From Phorcus lineatus (lineage: Eukaryota; Mollusca; Gastropoda; Trochida; Trochidae): DNA of 64,000 nucleotides. Below are positions 55,966-64,000 of the stretch, in pieces; the stretch's first letter is position 1, and each line of letters opens with the position of its first letter. The DNA is taken from the NCBI GenBank assembly GCA_921293015.1, contig OV121096.1, forward strand, positions 9,365,000-9,428,999, in the 5' to 3' direction. The notes under the pieces were generated by a model. That model had not been told where the DNA came from. It did no database searches and saw nothing but the letters and a program-made list of their open reading frames with translations. The translations under genes and the position numbers were made by a program.

Positions 55966-58900
55966 TTATTTGTGTTAAAATGCTTTTATGGCCCCTTAGC
56001 TCTAAATTAAAGGAGAAGGCAACATTATAAACCTTCCAAACAGATATAACCATCTCTCTCACAGTCGTTATATCCTGAACTAACCTCTTTTGGAATACGA
56101 GCACCTCCTGGGCTTCCGGCAGATACCCCTAGGGGCTAATATTGCAACACAAACTATCTGCGATTTTAGCCAATGAAAACAGTTCTTTTATTGAAAGCAT
56201 GATTGCCACAGAGGCCAAAGCCATGATTCAGTCGCTATAAATTTTACATTATTATAAAAATTAAAATGTTACATGTATTCTATTTTTAAAAAATATCTTG
56301 TAGACTATGGAATTATTCTTAAAATAACTATAATTTTCATGTTATAGGAACGCCGATAGAACATTAAAGAATGGATAATCTCTGAAATGGTCAGCCTGAG
56401 AACATACAAGACAGTTCGTAATAAGTAACCATGCCATCATTTAACAATGATTAACACCTAAACATTAACGACCCTGACAACCTCAAATCAAATCAACAAA
56501 AATATTTCGAAGAAAATTTGATATGAATACAAATTTGTTTATGGTTCACCCGAAAGTAGAAATACAACCATTTACGCTAAGTATAGTAAGGTCGTACACC
56601 ACCATAATTTAATAGCACATGGTACAAGTCGCCCGTCCTGAAATTTAATGTTTACATTTTGATGCATCTCAGGGAGTAAAATCAACGCCTGCAACTACTT
56701 AGTTATACTTTTTGGCAAAATCAGTTTTATGTTTTACTCTTATGTTGTCAATTACAATCCTTAGATGCTCAAAATATGGTTTCGTTTTAAACGATTACAA
56801 AGGTTGTCGTATCTAAAATCGTGGCATCATAAATTTCCTAATTTCAAAACTAAACTTCAAAATACAAAGTTTTCAGAGCACACAAACTTCACAAGCTAAC
56901 ATTCAAGTGTTTCAAAGTGTATACATACATTACAAGAAATAACTTTACAACTCCTTGTTTACAGAACGTTTAAAATCCACAACCTAACGTCAATAAAAGA
57001 TAATGCAACGTTTCCGATACGTTACGGATTGTGATTGATATGTAATAACTGTCTCCATTAGTAGAGATGCGTCGATAAAATCACTCGTGTACCGGTCAAT
57101 ACAAGCAAGTGTCCGGCCATTGAAAAGTCAGTTTAATGCGACAGAACATGCTTACAAGGTTGTGGTTTTGATAATAAGTATCCGCTTTCTCTCAAAGACA
57201 TGCTAATCAAATGTTTGAACAAGAGAGTTCGAAAATCTATTGAATATACAGCTGCATACGAAAGTTTGTTCACTTACCACTGAATCGTAGTGCACATATC
57301 ATGTAATTTGGGTTTCGTTTCAACGTCAATAGAATAACTTCAGCAAAACTGACAATGGATCACCCACTGTCCATGTGTGAAATAGCTATTCTTGAACTCA
57401 TTTTGAACTCACTCGTGCAAAAATTCGAATTTTGCCATATTGATATAGACAGAAGGGGTCACATTTTCGAAATTTCGATTTTGTTAAATGTCGAATAAAA
57501 TGTTCCATATCGACTCTCTGAGATTATAACCAACATAATCACATTGACTATGTGCTAAGGAACCAACCTGACTAATGTTTAAAGAAGTTGATAACTTATA
57601 AAGGATTTTATGGAGAAAAATAAAAATTAGTGTTTTCGGAATTTTGACCCCTGGTCACTTCAATGACCAGCCAAAACAGTTACTTGTAATTATGTTGTAC
57701 GATAAACCTTTGCCTTAGAGAAGAATGGATCGACATATGTGCATTGAAAACTCAATATTATACGTTTCTTTTTCGCAACGCTAAGATACCTCAAAGGCAT
57801 CTAAAATTACATGATATTTGCACTAGTATATTCGGGTATGTGAACAAACTTTTGGCATGCAGCTGTAGGTGTTTGAAAACGTCCATAATCATCCTTGTGT
57901 AGTAAGACATAATTAACATTCACACTTCATTAACATTCACACTTCATTAACATTATGTTGCTTTTTTGTTGAATAGTTCTCGGACTTCTTGGTTCCCAAA
58001 ACCGCTGAAAGCTTGATGAATATTAAATTTCGACATCTCATGATTAAAGACTAACCTGTATTCACACACTATTTCAACAAGCGTTTCTGAGATCCCCTCA
58101 GGAGTTCAATCGGTGCATTATCGTAACACCCTTTTCTGCATGTGTTTTTCGTGCTCTCAAGTTACTTTGACAATACATTCTGTCTGCCCCGGATGTCCGG
58201 ACGACGTCGACTGGCATCAGAGGTCAAGGTCAACACGTGCGTTTCCCTGCTACACGTGTTGTACCTTGATAATGTCAGCGTTATCACGCCGCAATATAAA
58301 GAAAAGAAGTTCTGAGCCTTACACGCCTGTGGTGATGTCATTGTATGGTAATATTAGAGCCATGGGAGGAGATAGAAAGGTGTGAGAAGGGGCGCATATG
58401 ACGTCAGTCTGGGACATAAATTTGCAAGAGGGGCTAAGACGTTCCCAATTTTTTTCAATCACGACTAACTTATAAAAGTAAGATAATACAATTACGAATA
58501 CAAAACCTTAACCTTGACAACATTGCTGTTGAAGTACTTATTACAAACGATAACGCTATTAGACATACTATTGAACGCGAACTTTGATAAATCTGCTCTG
58601 TAAGTTTCAATTAGGTACATGGAACTCTAGCCGTGATATTATTTCTGTGCACATACCAAGTTGAAAGATGTTGTTTTTAGGTGGACAATATACGTGAACT
58701 CTGATTCAACTGTTGTGCAAGGACCAATTAGGAATACGAATAAGTGATGAGTAATCTAATTCAAAATGATAATGCTATTAAGTTAAAAAAAAAATTTTAA
58801 AAATTATATTGCTATAAGGTATAAACTTTAATCTTGCTATGAATGTACTAATTTCAATAAGGTGAACATGTAAGACGGCTTATGTACGATAGTATTGTGT

Positions 58901-60350
58901 TGTTCAATACATGCATGCAGACAATAAATCTAGTCCACATGCCTGCGTGAGGGACGTGTTTATGCAAAGAGATGCATCAACAATGACGGCGGACCCTTGA
59001 TACAAAAAACGTTAGGGCGTATCATGCACAATTCCACTCGTCGACCCTGCACTGCCTTAAACATTGCTTTATGCGAACTGCTGATATACGCTGAAACAAT
59101 GATTGGATTGTTTGTGTGTGTTCCTATAACTAAGTATTCAGATCAGGTGGTCGCAGATTAAGGAGAAACCTCTCTTATCGACATCTGCAGCTGATGTGGA
59201 GGTGCAGCGACGGACCCGCCCTACCTCTGTTTCGGGTGGGACGGAGGGCGGCAGGAAAGGATGCGTTCTGTCTTGGACAGAGTACTTTTGGACAGTCTTA
59301 GCCACAAACTGACATTCAGATTTCAACCTTCAATTCAACCTTGCCTGAAACATAGCCTCTCGAAAAGCAAGTCTACATTTGGGACGAACAACGTTGAATT
59401 CATATTCTCTTATGCCCCTTACCATCTTTAAGAGATAACAGCGAAAGCAGTAGAATATTTAGTCTACAGTAGAGGCAGGTGGCTCTATAACTCAGGATTT
59501 GGAATTTCATACACGATGATTCAATGATTCAGTTCTCAGGTTGTCAGAAGTCAAAAAGCGGACCTAACTCTCATGGTCTTTAGGGGTGGAAGCGAAATAC
59601 CAACTAACAGTCTAGTTACACATCCACACAGTTTTTAACTTATAATTGTGGCGAAGAAAATGGAAAACTGTTTAACATCACATTTGCCACCCATATGAAA
59701 TGTTAAATTCATATCTACAAACATAATCCCAATCGGGCGAGGAAATAAATTCTACATAAATCAGAATTAGGCTTTCGGGTATGCAGTTCGTTGTCTTCTT
59801 GGCGACTTCGTCATATTAGAAAAAAAACTTTTAAAAATTGTTTAACCCTTTTTGGATTATCGTTCTAACAAGCACTGTCACAGTATGTTTAATTCCTTGT
59901 CTTTCGTCCGTGTAGGATCAGTCAGACCGATGCCAGACTAAACAGACAGGACACGGCGTATTGCCTTCAAAAGACTGCTGCATGGAGGACAAACATAAGA
60001 ACATTTTACACGAATAATGGGAGATAAACTGAAACAGATCATTACCTGTACTCATCATTACTTGCGATATTTGTCTTGTGTTATCTCTTTTGCACGTGCA
60101 GATGCGGCTTATCGGGAGTAATTACCCGCACGTGCAACCTCATCAACACCTATCGTTACAGTCAAACGGAGGAGTTCTCTCACAGTCCGATCATTCTTGA
60201 CTAAGAACCACGCAGCGTTGCACGTGTATTGAGCTTGTCCCACTTCATGAGTACTTTAGACGCTGGAATGCAATGTTCTTATAACAATGTCTTAATGGGG
60301 TCTTGTCAAATCTTGTCAAAATACGAATCTGTGTTTAGATTTATAATTTT
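55966..60350. other. Intergenic, no gene seen
   Basis: AT-rich DNA without a supported gene. Short frames at 58113-58385 (plus) and 59138-59326 (minus) show no recognisable domain. CACGTG boxes occur at 58234, 58253, 60093, 60129 and 60221. Confidence 0.5.
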
Positions 60351-60359
60351 AAGATTAAA

Positions 60360-60560
60360 TAGAGAGCCACTTACTCTGTAGATCATCAGGCTTCATAAGA
60401 TACTGGGTCACATTATAAGGAGGTGTAAGTACACAAGATTTAAAGTTTCCAGAACGTTTGCTTCTGGAGAAACCGGTAGGACAAAGATGTGTAACTTTCA
60501 CTGTCCCACCCGAAAAAAAGGTGTGACGGGGGTCCATAATGTATATCAGGGTTGCAAACA
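60360..60560. repeat. Mollusc-type repeat fragment (same vocabulary as 34300-34930)
   Basis: TTTAAAGTTTCCAGAACGTT and TGCTTCTGGAGAAACCGG parallel TTCAAGCTTTCCAGACATTT and TGCTTCTGAAGAAGAAG in the intron 1 repeat. Truncated. Confidence 0.45.
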
Positions 60561-61199
60561 AAAGGTTTACCACATTGAAAGCTTTTTAAAATGTCCATAT
60601 AGGACCACGTAATCACGAAATCGATAATTCATAATTCCCATAGTTCCAGGTGTTTGTTTTTAGATGGCACTTGGGGTGTACATGTAACTATTTTGATTCA
60701 TTTACACACTCTTATATCTTGTGGAAATTCTCTCTGTAAGCACTTAACCTATATAAAAACAATTAAAACATGCTTTAAATCTGCAAAATATCATTTCTAA
60801 CCATTATTATATTTCTTCTGAATGACTTCTGACTTTTATTTTAAATCCATCCTTAATTAACATCAAGCAAACTCCTGAAAATACCCTGCGATATCAGATT
60901 GCCATTTGCCTGCCCCTAATTAGTGGAACTGCTAGATTAGTGTCAGTAAAATGCAGTCTTAACGAGTTTAATCATACACAATATAACATAGCTAAGACCA
61001 TTTCGGTTTATGTAAATATTCTGCTAATTAATTGTGCTACAGACATGATCTTTGGCTCGTTTTATTCCACATCAATATAATGTTGACCATTATGAAAAGT
61101 TTTCAAATGTGGTAACCTTTTATTTGCAACCCTGACATACCATCCTTTTCGGTGTAGGACAATGAAATTCACACGTCTACAAAGATGAGATGATAATTT

Positions 61200-61925
61200 T
61201 TTTTAAAGAACCCTAGCATGATTTGTGTCTGAACAAAAGACGACAGAACATTTGAGGGTGGGTACCCTGCCATGCCCATATTTGAAAGGCGGTCAAGACT
61301 AAATTTATGGAACAAAGATGTAATTCCCTTACATTTGAGCTTCCTATGACAAAAGGTTTTAGTTTTGGTGAATCACCATAGATATGAACCCACGGCCATA
61401 TTATTTGGAGTAGGCCATAGGACAATGAAATTCTACAAAGATGATAATTTCCTAGCATGGATGGTTTCATGCAAATTTACGAAAGAAGATTTGAGGGTGG
61501 ACACCCTGCCATGAAGGGGGTCAACAGCAATGTTACAATTGTGAGGCTTCCTGTCAGACAAATGTTACTCTTAGAATTTCAGGCTCCTAAGCCAATTGGT
61601 TCTGGAGAAGAAGACTTTTAAAAGATTTTAGGGAAAATGTTTGCCTCACTCATTGGTGGGGGATGGGGGTTCACTCTCATTTGTACAAATTCAGATCACC
61701 TAAGTCCAAGGGACACCCCCACAAAATTTCAGCTTTAGGGTGAGATTTGACCTTTCAGGTCTATTGAGCCGATTTGGCTCGTTGTAAGGGTCCCACAGTA
61801 ACCAAATATATGATTTATAATTCCAACTAGCCAAGACATCTGTTTTCAACTCTGTAGAGCCAGTGATTCTTAGAAGAAGTCGAAAAAGACGGACGGACGC
61901 CATTGCTTGTCTAAAGGCCATCTGG
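61200..61925. repeat. Mollusc-type repeat, two units plus GGACGGACGCC end
   Basis: TTTGAGGGTGGGTACCCTGC and TTTGAGGGTGGACACCCTGC mark two units about 240 bp apart. GGTTCTGGAGAAGAAGACTT and AAAAAGACGGACGGACGCCA match the repeat at 34300-34930. No ORF. Confidence 0.6.
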
Positions 61926-61929
61926 TCTT

Positions 61930-64000
61930 GCAGTCCTTACAGGCCTGATGAACAATATTGCCGAGAAAACCTACATAACGAATACCCAAAATGAAGTTTA
62001 GTAATTCTCTAGGAATATTCATGGTATTACTTTTCTGAATTGGTTGCTTTGGTATCTTTGAGATTCAAATTTAAGCTAGTGAAATTAAGTAATAAGCCAG
62101 ACCCTAATTCGAAGAAGGTTAATGACTTAATAACTCCATAATTAACAAAAACAAGAGTTGAAAATATAGAATCTTATTTCTCATTTGATCTTAATCTAGG
62201 CGAACATTAAAATCTGTTTTCAAAAGTTCATTGAATGTAACTCAAAACGTTAGCAGACTTTCAGCTATGTTCTTTATGTTATCATTTTAGTTGAGTGTAA
62301 ATAGGAATAGCATTACGCCCATATATATGTGTTTTTAAGAAAGTTTTATAAGTTACAATGACGTTTTTTGATTGAACATTCGTATTCCGAATTTTAAGGA
62401 CTGTTGTCAACAACAACCTCGTCCGGTTTTAGCTTTTAATTAAACTAAATCGAAATTTGATAACTTCTACTCAATGTGGAACATGTGGAATAATCATATC
62501 TATCCATCAAATACATTATAATTACCTTTTCATAGCCTTTTCAAAAAATCGCCGTCGCTTTTTTTAAACCACGTGATATATACAGGTGATGAGTTTAGCT
62601 CTCGTTGGTGGGGGTTCTGTTTATATATAGGATAACTTGAAATTGAATTCAACAGGTGTGTCTAATTATACCCTCATTCCTCAATGAATCATTTCAAAAT
62701 CATGTTTTATACGGAAACATGTTAATGTCTAAGCAATCTGCCGCCCACTGAGAAGGGCTATGTATGTCTTTCACGAGACTGAAGTCCATCGTTGTATCTA
62801 CCGCATACAGCGAATTAAACATATCATTGCTCAAAAATAGGGAACTTTTCAAAAATACTGAAAATATATACCTGGTGTAGGAGCGAAGAAAAAGCCTTTT
62901 ATAAAAGCAGCATACATTATATGTAATTGCCACATGCCTACTGATAACCTTTCTTGTGGCTCGTTTCGACGTTATTCAAAACAAACCGAAGGCTTATATA
63001 TCTGCTTGTAGCGAATTCTCTGAAAAGGATCACGAGCTTCTAATGAATCGCGAATCTTCCATATCGCAATGATAAACCAATTAATGTTTTTAACATCAAG
63101 CCGTCGAATACACTGGTTGATGCACCTGTACAGGTAATATAATTTGATTTCCATTGCACGATCTGGATGTAATACGGCTAAAAGCACCTTTCACAACTAA
63201 AAAAACCTAGATATTATCAACTCCGTGTTTTAAAAGCATATTTCCAACTTATAAAATAATATTCCTTATCTTTTGCACTTCCGCCATCTCGAAAGTTGAA
63301 AACGTCAGTGATTTTAAATTCGTAAAGCAGTTGATTTTAAACAGACAGCTAGAGGGCGGCGCATCGTTTATTGAAATGTTTGCTATCTGTCTGTGCAACA
63401 GTAAGCTTCCTTATCAGTGTGAAGTGAGCAGGAAAAACACGCTGCTTTGATCTGCTAGTGGAGTGAGGGAAAGAAAGGGCTTCTTCCCACTCGGTTCACG
63501 GTGCTCAGTTTAGTCTGCTCGCACAGTGTGCTGGCACTGGCCTTCCAGCCGTGTTTATGTTAGTTGAAATTTACTTAAAGATGGAGATTGTGCCAAGATG
63601 CTTGGTAACAGAACTTGTCATTGCCAACATGAAGGATTCCTGTAATAATGAGTGACTGATAGCAAGGTTTGACTGCTCACTTGTTGTAGTGGTTTCCTGT
63701 ACGTGCCCTACACGTTACCTCTCACACTGAGCACTGCTTCAGCTTTACCTCGCCTCCTCCTCCTAATGGCCAACAACTTCAACATGTTTCTCAAAGTAGC
63801 ATTTGTCAATTATTTCAGCTTGAATTATGGTTCTTGAACTATTGACAACTGGCAAAACATTGCAGGGCAGCCTCTCTTAAAGCACATGAGTTTTTGATGG
63901 CCTTAAGTCACATTGATTACCCCCAGTATAATTTAATAGTCGGGGTTTAATTTGATCCTAGTGGTCGTAGACTAAGGTTCAGTATTTCTCCAAAAACAAA
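61930..64000. other. Right-hand intergenic end, no gene proved
   Basis: No supported coding exon. About 63340-63720 is less AT-rich than its surroundings (GAGGGCGGCGCATCG, TCACGGTGCTCAGTTTAGTC) and could be the 5' UTR or promoter of a gene beyond the right edge. The only short frame there, from 63556, is 32 codons with no resemblance to a known family. Confidence 0.3.

Noticed and set aside
1-64000. CRISPR array, bacterial operon, rRNA, or virus-like element
   Set aside because: The regular 31-32 bp arrays have no alternating repeat-spacer structure and the context is an animal genome. No rRNA motif, reverse transcriptase, integrase or capsid-like frame is visible on either strand.

Overview
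The window is metazoan nuclear DNA: AT-rich, intron-rich, with short exons separated by introns full of minisatellites and miniature inverted-repeat elements. Two genes can be read with confidence, both on the minus strand. The protein families are universal or animal-wide, so the host assignment rests mainly on repeats. A SINE-like element with a (CTCAC)n tail and a GTTTAACGCCGC-type core resembles repeats I recall as abundant in gastropod molluscs, especially abalone-like vetigastropods. A gastropod is therefore my best guess, unverified by any search.

Left end (1-4114): the first five coding exons of mitochondrial 3-ketoacyl-CoA thiolase (ACAA2), running off the left edge. They cover the N-terminus, the catalytic Cys loop and the start of the middle region. 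The introns hold small mobile elements. From 4115 to 10680 I see no gene: there are TTAA-flanked elements, a 31-bp minisatellite, a (TA)n run and, presumably, the 3' UTR of the next gene.

Centre (10681-53562): a complete SCUBE gene (signal peptide, CUB, EGF-like). I can join 22 exons with consistent splice sites into 985 codons including the stop. The order is signal peptide, nine EGF-like domains (one exon each), a basic spacer, three Cys-rich repeats, a CUB domain and a conserved C-terminal tail. Nearly all introns are phase 1. Intron 1 is about 25.9 kb and has no convincing gene inside it, only repeats and scattered CACGTG boxes.

The most unusual feature is that two SCUBE exon edges have become units of tandem arrays. 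The 3' end of the third-last exon, with its splice donor, is repeated about seven more times as a 71-bp minisatellite in the following intron. The 5' edge of the first full Cys-rich exon, with its acceptor, is repeated three more times in degenerate form in the preceding intron.

Right end (53563-64000): upstream flank of SCUBE with a CA/GACA microsatellite in the 5' UTR, a TATA-like palindrome and a consensus splice donor that may mark a 5' UTR exon. Beyond it lie a purine-rich strand-asymmetric tract, a SINE-like insertion with a 13-bp target-site duplication, mollusc-type degenerate repeats, and no gene I can support. I see no reverse transcriptase, transposase or virus-like coding remnant anywhere in the window.
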